Below, one piece after another: positions 12,389 to 25,170 of a DNA stretch of 64,000 nt. The stretch spans positions 11,342,647 to 11,406,646 of the forward strand of contig JADCRB010000016.1 of NCBI GenBank assembly GCA_021464245.1. The letters are read 5' to 3'. Origin of the DNA: Carallia brachiata (taxonomy: Eukaryota > Streptophyta > Magnoliopsida > Malpighiales > Rhizophoraceae). The position numbers and the translations under genes are program-made. How positions within the stretch are numbered: the stretch's first letter is position 1; each line of letters opens with the position of its first letter. The notes beneath the pieces were generated by a model, which saw only the letters and a list, made by a program, of their open reading frames with translations, made no database searches and was not told the DNA's origin.

Positions 12389-12530
12389 TCATAAGTAAGC
12401 TGTAGAATTTTTGCTGGAACTGCTGGCAATGCCGCCTTTAGCTTCACAACTAATTTTGCCTCCAACCAATTCATCCTTTACAATATTAAACGGATTAGAA
12501 CCTGTAATAGAAGTACTGTAATTACAAAGC
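12389..12530 (-). other. Unidentified coding-like segment next to the retroelement remnant
   Basis: On the - strand a good acceptor (TTCTATTACAG) is followed by an open stretch reading SNPFNIVKDELVGGKISCEA and ending in a stop. On the other side of the retroelement (about 11,480-11,390, - strand) lies another open stretch, FDCKINGCNGNENGCPQVLE. Their balanced composition suggests fragments of a host gene split by the insertion. I do not recognise the family. Confidence 0.25.
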
Positions 12531-12619
12531 TTTCTAAACTCATAGCATATTAAAACTTTGTTAAATATTTCTAGCAAAGGTCAATGATATATATTATTTG
12601 CATAACTCAATTCCGTATC

Positions 12620-12960
12620 TCCATTATCCTCGTCTTCCCTCATTCTACACAAATTTACTTTTTTTTATTTTAAATATATTATGTATATTATATAATATAA
12701 AATTATAAATAAATTATATTTACTAAAAAATTAAGTCAAATTAAAAGTCTCCATATTAGATGTGTAAGAAAGACGCAAAATCAATACTCACCTCCTTGAT
12801 AGCTGACACCTGCCACATTTCCAATTATCCGCTCAAATCTAGAGTCTCACAAGCGAACAATTATAGGGAAGATGGGAGACAATAACCATCGCTTCATCGT
12901 TTCTTTTCGGACATTAGTAGATCTATTTTTAACGTCCAAAACGGGGTACTGTTATATTTT
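12620..12960. other. Intergenic, nothing clear
   Basis: AT-rich sequence, then a more balanced stretch (12,780-12,950) with no supportable ORF or RNA. Confidence 0.5.
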
Positions 12961-12984
12961 TAGAAAAAATAATGTTTGAAAAAG

Positions 12985-13142
12985 TATTTGAATATAATTA
13001 TTCAGATTTAATGTACAACTAACCTGTATTGTAAGTGTAACTAAATACGGGTTGAAAAAATATACTAATTTTTTTTTTTGGTATTTAATTGTACTTGTAA
13101 TCAAGATAATTGCACATTCAATCTGACTAGTTACATTCAAAC
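12985..13142. mobile_element. MITE with long terminal inverted repeats (family shared with 35,725)
   Basis: The left arm (from about 12,987, TTTGAATATAATTATTCAGA) and the reverse complement of the right arm (ending about 13,142) match over most of their length. The internal GATTACAAGT.CAATTAAA and the GATTTA.TGTACAAC core recur in the element at 35,725-35,879. Long arms, no ORF and small size fit a non-autonomous foldback or MITE element. Confidence 0.6.
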
Positions 13143-14564
13143 GTTTTTTTTAATATCCTCTGTTTTTTTTTTTTGGAACTCTAATTTTTTTAAAACGGTA
13201 AAGTTTCTTTTATGAGCATTAGACGCTGCCATGCTCCGCAATTCCCGAGACTTTTATTTTGCAAATATGTATTAGATTATTTTTGTTGAACTACTGTTGG
13301 CTTCATTGATTACTTTTCGATTTAATCCATCCATCTGTCCATCCAGGTCTTTTCATTGAGGTTGGTTAGGGTTTGCGGGTTTGCAAACCCTTCCTAGTCA
13401 TTCACTTTTTTTTGGCTTTCCTTGACTTTCTATGTTATGTATTCTACTCCAAATCCTACCTTCTTAGTTTATAATATTTGTTGCCGCTTTTCCCTTTTTT
13501 TTTTTTCTCCTTCTTATTTTCTTAATCATAAAAGCTCTTCATGTTTCTTCATCTTGTGGTCTAGAATTCTCTTTCTCAAAGCATGCACAACCTTCTGCAT
13601 GTTGATATTGTTGGAATGAACCATGCTTGTGGTAGACAATGCTCCTCTTTTGATTGTTAATTGTTGTTCTCTTTTCACACTCGCACATGTATATATAAGC
13701 TTTTGTTTATTACTTTGTGCATGCCGCACAAGTTACATAGTGAAGTGGCACTTTGATTGACTAATTGGGTTGCACGGTCTTGATTGAATTACAAACAGTA
13801 AATTGCAGCTTTTAAGGGTTTTTCTCAATAATACTATGCCATTGTATTTAATAACGAAAATTGAGATTTATTTTTAAACACCACAAAAAGAAAAAAAAAT
13901 CAGAGAGAGAAAAACTGAGAGGAAGAGCTTCAAGCCTCATGGACTGACACATGGTCCATGGTAAAAAAAAAAAAAAAATAAAGAAAATGAGCTTCAAGCT
14001 TATCACCATTAGTTCTAATTTAGGAGTTAGAGAATTTCATTTCTACTATGGGAGATTGTAAAGTTTCATCTCTCTTTCTCATTTTTTCAGTAAAAAATAG
14101 AAAAAGAAACAAAGGAAAGAAAGAGCTTCAACTTCAAGCCTCGTGGACCTATGGTCCACACAACAAAATGGGCAAAAAAAAAACTGAGAAAGAGAAAAAA
14201 AATAATAAAGAAAAAGTAAAGATAGAACCAAATTAACAGAGCCATATTAGGCTTTTCTTTTTTCTTTTTAAATGTATTTTAATTAGCTCGCCGAGTTCCT
14301 CTCTGAAAGGTAGTAAATGAGCAATGGCAGATTGCATGGCAATTTATCCACTGTTTCAAAGCGTCCATCCACATGACATAACCACGGTGGTACCACAAAG
14401 CTCTCATCCATAAATATATCGACGGCGTGGTCCGTGGTGACGGATATTTTAAAAAAGGGCACTAAAATGTTTTTCAGTATTAAAGAGAGATCATAATATG
14501 CTTGGGCGAGATTACTATTAATATAGGTGATCGAGATTAGTATTAATATAAGTTCATAATTCGT

Positions 14565-14735
14565 TAGCACTTGGTCAATTCGGGGGAGTCCCGTTCGGTT
14601 CTAACAATACTCAGCTGGTGAGTCCTTTCCTATAAGTGGGGTTAATGGGTATAAAACGAGTAACCTCCAGCTCAACCTGTAAATTCAATGACCAATATAT
14701 TCGTGATATATTTTTTTTTTTTGATAAAAAAAAAA
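14565..14735. mobile_element. Insertion in the dehydrin B promoter
   Basis: Between sequence homologous to positions on either side of about 3030 in copy A lies an unrelated segment of more balanced composition (GGGGGAGTCCCGTTCGGTTC and following), ending in a T run. No ORF and no clear terminal repeat; it is called an insertion only because copy A lacks it. Confidence 0.5.
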
Positions 14736-14906
14736 AGGTGATCAGGAGAGATTATGGATTCTAAATTTTTTGTTAACTTCCTTTTATACCATTACCTTCA
14801 TTTGAGTTTGCCTACAAAAAAGGGACCCAAGGCCCCATTTCCTCTTCATCTAGAAAACAAAAGTGCCATTCAAAAAGAAGGGTAAACAAATAATTAAAGA
14901 GAAACA

Positions 14907-15208
14907 ATGTCAGGAATAATGAACAAGATTGGGGAGGCTCTCCACATGGGAGGCCACAAAGAAGGGCACAAAGGTGATCATGAGCATCATCAACATAAGG
15001 TGATCAGCACAAGCACCATGATGATCACAAGGGTGATCAAGGTCATGGCCATGGGCATGGTGAGCACCACAAGGAAGGGTTCATGGACAAGATCCATGGG
15101 GACCAAGATGGCCACGAAGGGCAGAAAAAGAAGAAGAATGAGAAGAAGCAGCATGAACATGGCCATGACGATCATCATGGTCATAGCAGCGATAGCAACA
15201 ACGATTAG
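14907..15208 (+). pseudogene. HIRD11: Dehydrin (HIRD11-like) copy B, frameshifted
   Basis: This is the duplicate of the gene at 3207. The first 29 codons keep the MSGIMNKIGEALHMGG start. Then a one-base deletion around 14,993-15,000 (copy A has AAGACCAGGGTGATC, copy B AACATAAGGTGATC) moves translation into a Met/Thr/Arg-rich frame. That frame stops at 15,218 after 103 codons. The ancestral frame is otherwise open to a TAG at 15,206-15,208, with K-like HKEGFMDKIHG, a lysine run and an SSDSNND tail still readable. The His-rich region, K segment and S tail are therefore lost from the product. The TATA box is also degraded (TACAAAAA at 14,813-14,820 in place of TATAAATA). An assembly error at one base cannot be excluded, but the promoter decay supports a real pseudogene. 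Confidence 0.85.
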
Positions 15209-15209
15209 A

Positions 15210-17702
15210 TCTACTTAATTACATGTTTAATTGACCTATACATGTACCTCATTAACATTTCATGTGTAGTTTTCATAAAAATTCGGTTTATGAAAAAAAA
15301 AATCATAATAACTTTAATTCCCATTTGGTCTATAGATCTTGCAAACGCTGGGTCTATATATGTGAGCAAAATGAAATGGGACAAAGACATTCTTCGGGAC
15401 AAATGAGCACGATGGTAGCAAATGATTTCCATTTGCTAATTTTGATTAGATCAATCAAGTTTTACTTTCTTTAAATTCCATTACTCCTTTCTCAGGATTT
15501 AAACTCAAGACCTGTAAAATAATAGTCTAAATTCTAATTGTTAAGGTGTCCCCTAAAAAACATGAAGACATGAATCTCGGTCTTTACGGATAGGCTTTTA
15601 GCTGCTTAGTATTTGGGTCAATGGGTGATAGTTATCCCTTTGTGTTGACTGTTTAGCATATTAGTCCATTGCCAACGCTCTGCTCTAGCTTCCCTTAAAA
15701 CAAAACTTCAGTGCATCCAACTCTTTTCTTCTTTTCATTTTTTATCATCACTCTTCCTTTTTTCTTAAGCCTATTAAATATCGATTTACACGCATGTTGA
15801 TCCAATGCATAAAATAAAATCGGCGAAACTCAAAATGAAACCACAATGTAATGATGGGCATATCCTTATGCATATTGATATTGCCGAAACCGATGATTTT
15901 AAGCAATTCTAAATTGTTTATGTGGCCATGTTTACTTATTTTAGAGATATTAAAAAACTGCTATATATATTAACTACATTATCTCTCTTCCTTAATTATA
16001 GAAGTATGAACTAGGGCAAGAATCATGGATTCCCAAATTCAGTCAACTATTGAATTTTAATTTCATTTAATCACTCCAACTCAAGCATGTCAACTAACAC
16101 TAATATCCTAAAGAAATTTTATTGATTCTCGAAATTTTGCATAATAAAATAAAATAGAATTTGATAATATTTGATAATGGAATAAAAAACTATAAAAGAA
16201 TTTGTTATTGTATATTTTTCTTAGTTTTTAATTATTCAATTTTGTTCAATAGTATTTCATATTAATTTAGGAATTTAATGAAATTAATATTTAAATTCTA
16301 TAAAAATTATTAAATATGATTAAACCATAAAAGTATTGGACATTATACATTTTTTATTTTTAATTATTCAATTTAGTTCATTATTATTTCACATTGATTT
16401 AGATATTTAATTGATTAATAAATATTAACTACAATGATTTAAATTTTGTGAAAATTAATAAATTTGTTTTCTCAAAATCTTGCATATTCTTTTTTGGTCA
16501 ATTCAAAATCTTGTATATTACTTGTAATAAAACTGCGCAATGTTGTGACGATATGATAGTGTATTTATATTGAGGCGGGAGGAGGCCGATTGCCCACCCC
16601 ACCCTTTTTTTTTCTCCTTGTTTATTCGGTGGCACACCAAGCTTTACTCTCTCTCGTTTTTTTTTCTCCTCCTCACCAAGTTAATCGTGTGTTGTAATTG
16701 GGTTTAAAATATTTTGTTATATTAATATTTTCATTACATAATATAGAATATATGTAGATTTTTTTGGGATATAAAATAAAAAATTAAAATTATGATGAAA
16801 TATGAATTTTTAAAAAATAAAAAATCTAGATGTAAAAAAGGAATCCAAAATTAATCGTCTTTTCAACAATAGAAAGACGTGTTTCCATAAGCAGCCAAAA
16901 AAAAAATAATAATGGCTCAAATCTTTTGAATTTTGTTGCTTATTTCGAAATTTTATTTTTTAAATACTATCATATTATTCTCAAAAGAACTCGTCTCATT
17001 AATCCATTTTTTATTTTTTATACTTTTGGTCCAATGTGTGATACTCTACAAATTATTAAAGAGAATTGTATTTGATGTATGGTAAGCAGTGGACCGAAAC
17101 GCTACATAAAGCATAAAAGACTTGAAAACAAAGTCTATACTATCCAATAAGAGTCACCGACTATTTTGTTGATATTTTTTTCTTTTATTTACGTGAAGTG
17201 AAGTACAGGTATCCCTTAATATATAAAAAAAGACTATTAAGGTCTTTTAAGAGATATTTTAGTAGTTAGAATTCAAGATTTCTATTATAAAGGTATTAGA
17301 TTTAAATCTTGAGATGGTAGAGGAGGAATTTATAGGAGGAGAAATTTATTCTTATTATATAGTTTATAATTCAACGAGTCTCTTAATAGATAAAAAAAAA
17401 AAAATACTATTAAGAAAACAAACTAAAAAGACTTGTCTCAACAAAAGATTCGGGTAACTTATTTAACGATTACATTAGACTTTCAGTCAAAAAACATATG
17501 AAATACACGTGGTCAAAAGAAGAAACGTACATGGATTATTCATGGCATTTGCAGCTACACACACAGCTGTGACCAAAGGTAGCTCTGTTATTCTTGCAGA
17601 AAACACCATGGGTAGGATAATTAAAGCAAACACAACTTAAATTATTGAAGTAGCAATATTGCCATGCATGCAACAACGACTAAAGAACTAATTACTAGCG
17701 CA
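15210..17702. other. Intergenic, between dehydrin B and defensin B
   Basis: No gene seen. It aligns in patches with 3510-6216. A segment near 17,270-17,390 looks like a short dispersed repeat also hinted at near 53,998-54,120. Confidence 0.5.
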
Positions 17703-18287
17703 CTAGCAGTTGAAGTAGCAGAAGCAAGCAAATCCAGGGAAATCGAAGTGGCAAGAGCCGCTCCTTGCATCCTCCCTTTTTATGCACTGTTCATTACAGT
17801 TTGATGTTTCGCCACAAAAGCCTGTCCATGTTTTGCTACGCCTCTCGCATATTCTTGCTTCCGCCATTTTCATGTGATCTGTTCCAATCAACCAAAAAAA
17901 AAAAAACAAAAAGAAAAGAAAAGAAAAGAAAAAATCTTGTACTTATTAGAATTTAATTTCAGATCAATACACCCGAATATAGATGATATAACTTTTTTCC
18001 TCTTTGATTATTTTACCTGATGAGGATATTGATATATATAATCACTAATAAAACCCCCATTTTCAACTAAAAAAAGGAGTTTCGCCCACGCCATAGGGAT
18101 ATTCAAAGAGTTTTAAAGTGATATGCCGAATTGAATAGTTTAATTCAAAAAAATAAAAAAATAAAGTATTAAATATTATAAAATAAAACTGTGATATTAT
18201 TTTGATACAATTTAAGCGAAGTTATATAGTTATACTCTTTTCAAAATATACCAGAATATGATACATTAATCTCTCTCTCTCTCTCTC

Positions 18288-18329
<42 letters not shown>

Positions 18330-18418
18330 GAAAACCCACACTTACCCGAGCCAGCAAGGAGGATGAAAATGAAAAGGATGGCAAAGAAGGAACCGTATTT
18401 AATAATGGTCTTAGCCAT
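17703..18418 (-). CDS. Plant defensin (gamma-thionin type), copy B
   Basis: This gene has the same layout as the one at 6217: exon 1 is 18,346-18,418 (signal peptide) and exon 2 is 17,703-17,878, with a GTAAGT...CAG phase-1 intron. The exon lengths (73 and 176 bp) are identical to copy A and the product is again 82 residues. The signal peptide is the same as copy A. The mature region keeps all eight cysteines with C-x10-C-x5-C-x3-C-x10-C-x8-C-x1-C-x3-C spacing and ends FACFCYFNC. It differs from copy A at about seven positions, with none at a cysteine. A TATAAATA box lies at 18,486-18,493. Secreted defence peptide by family; target organism unknown. Confidence 0.9.
18271..18330. repeat. Compound (CT)n-(GT)n microsatellite in the defensin B intron
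   Basis: A CT run of about 9 units followed by a GT run of about 20 units with one interruption, beginning about 10 bp inside the intron from the donor. Confidence 0.85.
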
Positions 18419-18499
18419 ATTAGCTAGTGTCTCTCTCTTAGGCCGTATGTATGGGGATGCGGATGGGTGAACTACTAAACTGGGGTATTTATAGCTGAA

Positions 18500-20520
18500 G
18501 AAATTCAATTTCTTCTATTCTAGGTAGTGCGATGACTTGCTTGTGACGATGTGATCGACAGCAGATCAGATAGACAATTGAAATTAATTGAAACTTGGGT
18601 CCAAAATCTCTGAGCCGTACAATATTTTATTCAATCCAACATTATCCATTGACCCAATTATCGGCATGTATATAGGATTAACAATTGCATCACCATCTGT
18701 TTTCTTAGAATTTTTTGCGCTAGAAGAAAATGAATCTATGATCTCATGAATCTATGGTCTTATAATTGTATGAGATTATATATACATATAGTTTCATCAA
18801 ACATTTCGATAGGAATATGAATATATGATCTTATAATACAAATAAAATAATTTAATTAGTAGACCACAACAATAAAAAGTTGGGTGATTAATATAACGTT
18901 TTATTTAAGAAACTGATTTCTATCTAAGACACATTATATATGGATTGTATGATTAGAGTTCGACTCCTTGCATTAGTGTTTCCCTCTAAATAAAATGGAA
19001 TCTAAGTGTGAGCAAAATATTGGGTTTTAAACGTATTAATACCATGAATAAATTTGGGGAAGATTTAGTTGGATCTGCTTCGATAGTAGGTCGTTTTTTA
19101 TAGGAGAAATTGAATGAGAACATCTATAAATTACTTTTGACCTTAGTTCACATGTGAAATGATTAATATACATGCGATACTTTATTTTTTGATTAAAAAA
19201 TATATAAATTGTATAGTTGCTTTTTTTTTAACAAAAAAATATATACAATGGATTGTATATAGATTGTATGGCAGTGAACTTCATGCTACGGCACATCGAG
19301 GATGGTCTGGCCACGCCTTAAAGTTTGAATGCTGAATTTTTAAACATACACTCGTCACCTCGATGTTCGTATATTTACTTATTTTTTGAATAGCCTGATG
19401 TATCAGCACCTAGATTCGTACATTTACTTCCCAATCATACTGTAGAGGAGATCTGAATGACTAATTCAAAATATTTTATGTGTTTACTTATTATTATTAT
19501 TATTATTATTAACTGTTAATTTCTATTGATCGGCGTAAGATCACGGAAAAGTTTCAAATCCGGATAAAGCTCATCTGGGCAGCACTAGACATGTTAGAGA
19601 TAGGCAATACTAAAAGGCGGATTTGTACCAATGGTCAATAAACATAGCTCAAGGTTTTAAGCTCGAATTCTAATACCAACTAAACAAAAAATAATAATTA
19701 CGTAATTTAATTTTAAATAATAATAAAATAATTATGTATTTTATTAATAACTTTAATAATTTATCTATTAATTTTTAAAAAAAATTTCAATAATTTAATG
19801 ATGTGTATTACCTAATATTACTACTTAGTATTTAAAAAACAAAAAAATATAGATTCTTGATTAGGAAATAGAAAGGATTATTCTCATCCTAAGGAAACGT
19901 GATAATCGCGTGTATCGTTGTGAAACATAATATGAACATGAGATGCCAAATTTTCAACTTGGAATGGAAGGCTCTAGAGTTCATGTTTCTTAACATATCA
20001 ATATATCATCAAAGAATGTGGATAGCCTTGATCTGACGAAACCGTCTCATTTATTACAGTTGTCCCGCGGTTATGGACCATGGAGGACGCAGATTTTGTT
20101 TTTTTTGTTTGAGAAATTGCTTCGAGTCTTTTTTTTATTTTTTTTCTAAGTTCCACTTGATTCATTCTTAGAATTAGAATAAATATTTGACTTTAATTAC
20201 TGCATGTTTCTTGATAGGCATTTCAGTTTTTTTTTTTATTATTTTTGAGTTATAAAGGAGGTCAAAATGTCAAAAGAAATAGAATAAATTCACTAAAACT
20301 GAACATAAAAATAAAAAATCTCAACAAAATGTTTAAATTTAATTGTGTTAATTATTTTGTAATCCCCTTTAAGTTGATTGGGTTGGTCTCTGTAACGGGC
20401 TCAAATCATTACGAGCCCAAGTGCTTTAAAGATAAAAAAATCTATCTTCTAGATTATCCGAAAGGCACTTTCTAGCCTAATATCCAAGATAGGCATGACA
20501 CTACATGTTGTTGGGACTGA
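18500..20520. other. Intergenic right part of duplication copy B
   Basis: No gene recognised. It aligns in patches with 7000-10,300. It contains a TTA trinucleotide run near 19,490-19,512. Confidence 0.5.
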
Positions 20521-20769
20521 TCCTTCATCGGCCCAGCTGCTTCAAAACGATACCAATCTGTTAAATGAGGAGAGTACCAACAACCAACCCTCCCATTTAT
20601 TTCCGTTTGGGAGGGCGTTAGCGTAGGTGGCTATTCCTTGCTGGCCCTAAGAGCCCAATCCCGAATGAATAACGATTAGGAAGTGAAAAATAACAGGAAC
20701 AGCGACTCATGACTGATTAATTCCAGCAAAAGGGCTTGGATGTTTTCAACATAACTTTATATTCGTATT

Positions 20770-21000
20770 TAGAGATTTACTAATAGGATTTACAGAGGAC
20801 TTACCAGTAGGATTTATATGTCACCTATCCACAAAAGATTTCGATAGTAATCAGTGGCATTCGAACTTAGAATAAAGTGTATCAAGAATCGAATCCTTAA
20901 TCACTAAGTTATCCATAGGAGATTTTGGTAGTAATCAGTACCATTCGAATTTAAAATAAAGCGTATTAAAAATCGAATCTTTAACCACCAAACCCACCGT
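20770..21000 (-). repeat. Two tandem partial SINE-like units
   Basis: Two ~85-bp units share GATTTTGGTAGTAATCAGT-like and ATTCGAA.TTA.AATAAAG-like segments and end in AATCGAATC.TTAA.CAC, which read in reverse resembles the tRNA-like head of a plant SINE. The element class is a guess; the internal duplication is visible. Confidence 0.4.
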
Positions 21001-24000
21001 TATAATTATAATTACGGCTGCTGTTCACCAGAGTTTCGGTAAATTAAAGAGCCAAGGGACAGTCTTAGGCACACAAATTTTCTCTGCAAACAAAAGCAAC
21101 ATATACAATAAACTTGAAATTTCCTTATCTGAAATATTGCTCTAAAATCCTCTAGTTGGTTTTATACTTTTGTTTCTCTTAGTGGCTGTATCTAAGATTG
21201 ATATGCATGCTTGCAAAGTCTAATTACCTAAGCAACCCCCAACTAACGGATAAGTAAGCCCCTTTGATTTAACCTACCACAAAAACTTGTGTGTGTGGGT
21301 ATATATATATATATAGGTGAATGAAAAATAAAAAATAAGAATAATGCCCAATAATTTATCAAAAAGCATTGCAATTTGTATTTAAAAAAAATATGAAACA
21401 ATAGGATAGTATCAGACAGTAATTTCAACCATTTAACCTGACATAATTCAAATTCGTAATCTTTCTCATATACTCGAATCTCTTTGTCAATACAATTTTT
21501 TTTTTATCTTCTTTTATTTTGGTTTTTTATTTTTTTTTGTCCTCTTTAATTAATATAATATTGATATACGGAGTGGCCCGCTCGACCCGTCTGGCTTACC
21601 TCTCGACCTTAGGCCTCTTGACTTCTTGAGGAAGACCTTACGCCTTGAAAGTCTGACGTCCGCCCGAGGTCCGCAAGGCCCACTTCGGACCCAACGTGAA
21701 CGAATAAAATATCTTCGTACTCATACCACATCAACGTGGGAATCGACTTATTCAGGCTACAAAATATGAAAGAAAAAATATTAATTTGTTAAATTTTAAT
21801 ATTTTAATTAAAAATAAAATTTATAATTTTAAAATAAAATTAAAAAATTTTAAAGTAGAAATTAAAAATTATTTTTTTTATTACAAAAATTATTAATTTT
21901 ATTTCAAAATTATTAGTCTTATTGTTATTTAAAACACTAATTAAAATCCTAAATTTTAGTACATATAACATTGTTCGATAAGAAAATACACACGTACAAA
22001 GTATGTCGTTACTTCTTGCTAGTTTCAAACCCAATTCACCGGACTTCACACTCTTTTTCGCATACTTTACACTTTTGTCTCCTTGAATTGACGAAAGTAT
22101 CGGAGTGTTAACCTAAAATCGTGTCTTCATCTTCCAGGTAACAAATCAACCTATCTGGTACCCGACCGTTCATTGCATTGCATGAATGAAGTGAATATAT
22201 CATTTCATTTGTTGCTAATAAGAAATATCTTTTGTTAGATGTTCGGTTTTAACGAAACTTTTGAATGCATAAGATCCCGAATATTTGACATTTTTTGCCG
22301 TTGCAAACAACAACACGCAACAAAAAATTTGCATTGCTGTAAATCGGCTATCTCTTTTGGTGAAAGAGATGGATGAATCCTAACCTAATCGGTTAGTAGT
22401 CGAGGTAGCGATACTCCACAAATATCGTTAAGAATTAGATGCAGGGCACTCATAGGTAAAGTAAGAAGTATCGTGAGTCATCTTCCTGATGAAAAACAGT
22501 TCGGGTAAAAAAATTTACCGCTTTATTAACCTCACGATAAGAATATTTGAATAAGAATATTTGAAGCATACTTTCCAATCTTTACGCATCAAATCACAAC
22601 ACCCATTTATGATATTGAAATGTAGGTAAAAATGGTTGCTGCGTTCTGCCTACTTCTGTAACCAACAAGGAGTCAACCTCAATAATGAGTCTCTGAATAC
22701 CAGCCTCTTTTTTTTTTTTTCGGTTTTTGACCTTAAACTTGCTGTATTAGATGCAGGAACTGGGTACAAAATTCTAAACTTTAGTCATGGTAGGTTCCCC
22801 CAGCATTTTATAGAGCACTCAGAAAAAAAAAAAAACAGAAGGAAAATAAATATGTTGGGTATCAAAATTTGAGATGCTTAAATATTTCCTTGGTCGGTCA
22901 AAAAAAAATAAATATTTCCTTAGAACAAATTGTGATGTGGACTATATAACTGTAGACATGAATTGACAGGAATTAAGCACTCCAATTTTGTCCAACTAAG
23001 AGGAACAACGATCATGGTAATTTGAATCATTTCATGAAACAAAAAAAAAAAAAAAATCTCTTTCTAACACTAAAATAAAAAATTCATCTACCTCAAGAAA
23101 TTTTCTGCCAACTTTAAGCTAAAGTCAACGATAGATAAAATTCATAAAAATTATATGTTAGACGAGTTCATTATAGTTCAGACTATATGAAACTATATTC
23201 ATAAGATACCTATTTAGTGAAACTTTTGATACAGCTAATATTTTTATTTCTAATTTTCAAGTGGCAAACAAAGTACACATATATTTTTCCTTTTAATTTG
23301 TTAAGCGATAGCCACATTGATAAATACACCATTTCACGTAGTGTAGCTACTAAACCTAGTTGGTAATTACACAATTAATTTTCGCAGTTCCACAAGGAGA
23401 TAATTACAGAAGTTCTTCGGTTCAAAAAATAATTTACAAAAGTTCTTTACATTAATTCACTGTGTTTGACTATGATCTGCCATTCATTGGAATGAGAAAA
23501 CAAATTAATTAACTTGTAAAATCATCTGAATTCCACATTCAAAAAAATAATAATAAATCAATTTACGTCCATTGAAAAACTTCTTCTTGAAACATACATT
23601 TAATATGTTTGGAAATTAATTATTATGGGGGCATTTTGTTTCTTGTGTGGGGTTTTGTATTCTTTCCAACAAAATTTTGTCTTCATTTTTTCCAATGATT
23701 CCTCCAAATTTCGGCACAAGAAACGTATTGGGAGTTGCTTTCCTCTATTTTATTTTGTTTTTTTCATATCCTATTTCCATTTGCTTTGTTTTGTTCATTA
23801 TTTTTTTCCTTTTCAATCCAATGTCTAGTTGTCTTTACGTCGACTGAATTATTAAAAAAAAAATGGAAAAGGACGTATATTTATATATTTTGACACCACA
23901 AAATAATAATATTATTAACCACCATTAATTATTCTACCGGTTATTAAAAACAGTGGCTGCTTGATGGTTATTCTTGCGCCTGTGCCCTTTCTTCTTTTTT

Positions 24001-24700
24001 GGTTTTGCTTTTTTTCTCTTTTTGCTTCGGTTTAACGATTTTACTTTTACTCTCTTCTTCAATTTTACCGTTATTAATGAATACTAATAGAAAAGGGGAA
24101 ATTTTGGGGGCAACGTAGTGGAAGACACTTCTCTAGAGTGATATGATAAGCACACGCTAATATGACCTAATTTAGTAAATTATTAGATAAATTATATGCT
24201 TTTTGCGCTCTTTTTATTGCATTGCTATGTAATCGAATACAATAAAAAAAATGTTAAAAGCACTACTATATAGTAACACTTATTGGACAACATGGTAGAC
24301 TTGTGAGAATAGTAAAGTGATTTTACTATATTCAAATTTATTTATTTATAAGACCGAATGAAATGTAATTGATTCATATCTTTTATTATTACTTAACTGT
24401 TGTTATCCAATTTTTCTCAAAAGTTAATACGCATAAACTAGTCATTTTATAAATTAAGTAAGAAAATTAATAATTTTTCTTCTAAAATTAAGAGAAATAA
24501 ATTTGGTTGGGTAGAGAACTCTGTCATTTCCTTCTCTCCCAAATATTTTCTAAATACAGATATAACTTTTTTTTTTTTAACTTCACTCTCCTACCGCTTT
24601 TTACCTTACAAAAACATTTTTTTTAAAGTTTTAACTATTAAAGTGTTTGTTTTCATTCATGTGATCATTTGAGCTTAAAATTTTCATTATCTAAGGAGAT
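21000..24700. other. Gene-poor intergenic region
   Basis: No supportable gene. There is a GC-richer patch at 21,570-21,750 (CGCTCGACCCGTCTGGC and onward) of unknown origin, several A/T homopolymers, and short AT repeats. Confidence 0.5.
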
Positions 24701-25170
24701 CATGAAAACAGAACCAACACAGACTCAAAATCTGTATTACAAAAAACCAGTAAAGCACCATATCAACTAGGACCATATCGAAGCAACAAAGCAAGCCCTT
24801 CAGACAACAAGCTAGCATAACGGACCAGCACAACAGGAAACCAGTTTGGCAGCAGAGCAACAAGCCAGGTCCTCAGATCAGTAACAGAGTAGCAATGCCA
24901 GCCATTTGAACAACAGCCCAATATAGCAGCAAACCAGCAATCAAAAATAATAGTAGACCCACATAGCTGAAAAGGAGAGGACAGCAGCACCCTGGGCAGA
25001 AAAACCCCTGCGATTTTTTTTTCTTTTTTTTTTATCTTTTAAAGCTGTTAGAATACTAGAGTTCTAACTCTAATTCTCTAAATTGGATGATACTGTTCCT
25101 AATTATCTCAAATATTATTGAGTTTTTATGGGTTGTCCTTTTAAGGACGTATATATCACATCATATTAAG
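24700..25170. mobile_element. Possible LTR-retrotransposon remnant
   Basis: A CAG/CAA-rich stretch (24,710-25,005) precedes a T-rich tract and then TGTTAGAATACTAG (25,046), a start common among Ty1/copia LTRs, with TATATATC about 105 bp on. No pol motif is readable. The purine-rich composition and TGTTAG start are the only support. Confidence 0.3.

Larger units (their letters stand above)
13550..20500. repeat. Segmental duplication, copy B (dehydrin pseudogene + defensin)
   Basis: This block is collinear with 2170-10,300 (landmarks listed there). Copy B carries its own insertion of about 170 bp in the dehydrin promoter (near 14,565-14,735) and lacks the 5120-5330 piece of copy A. Coding parts are far better conserved than spacers. 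Confidence 0.9.
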
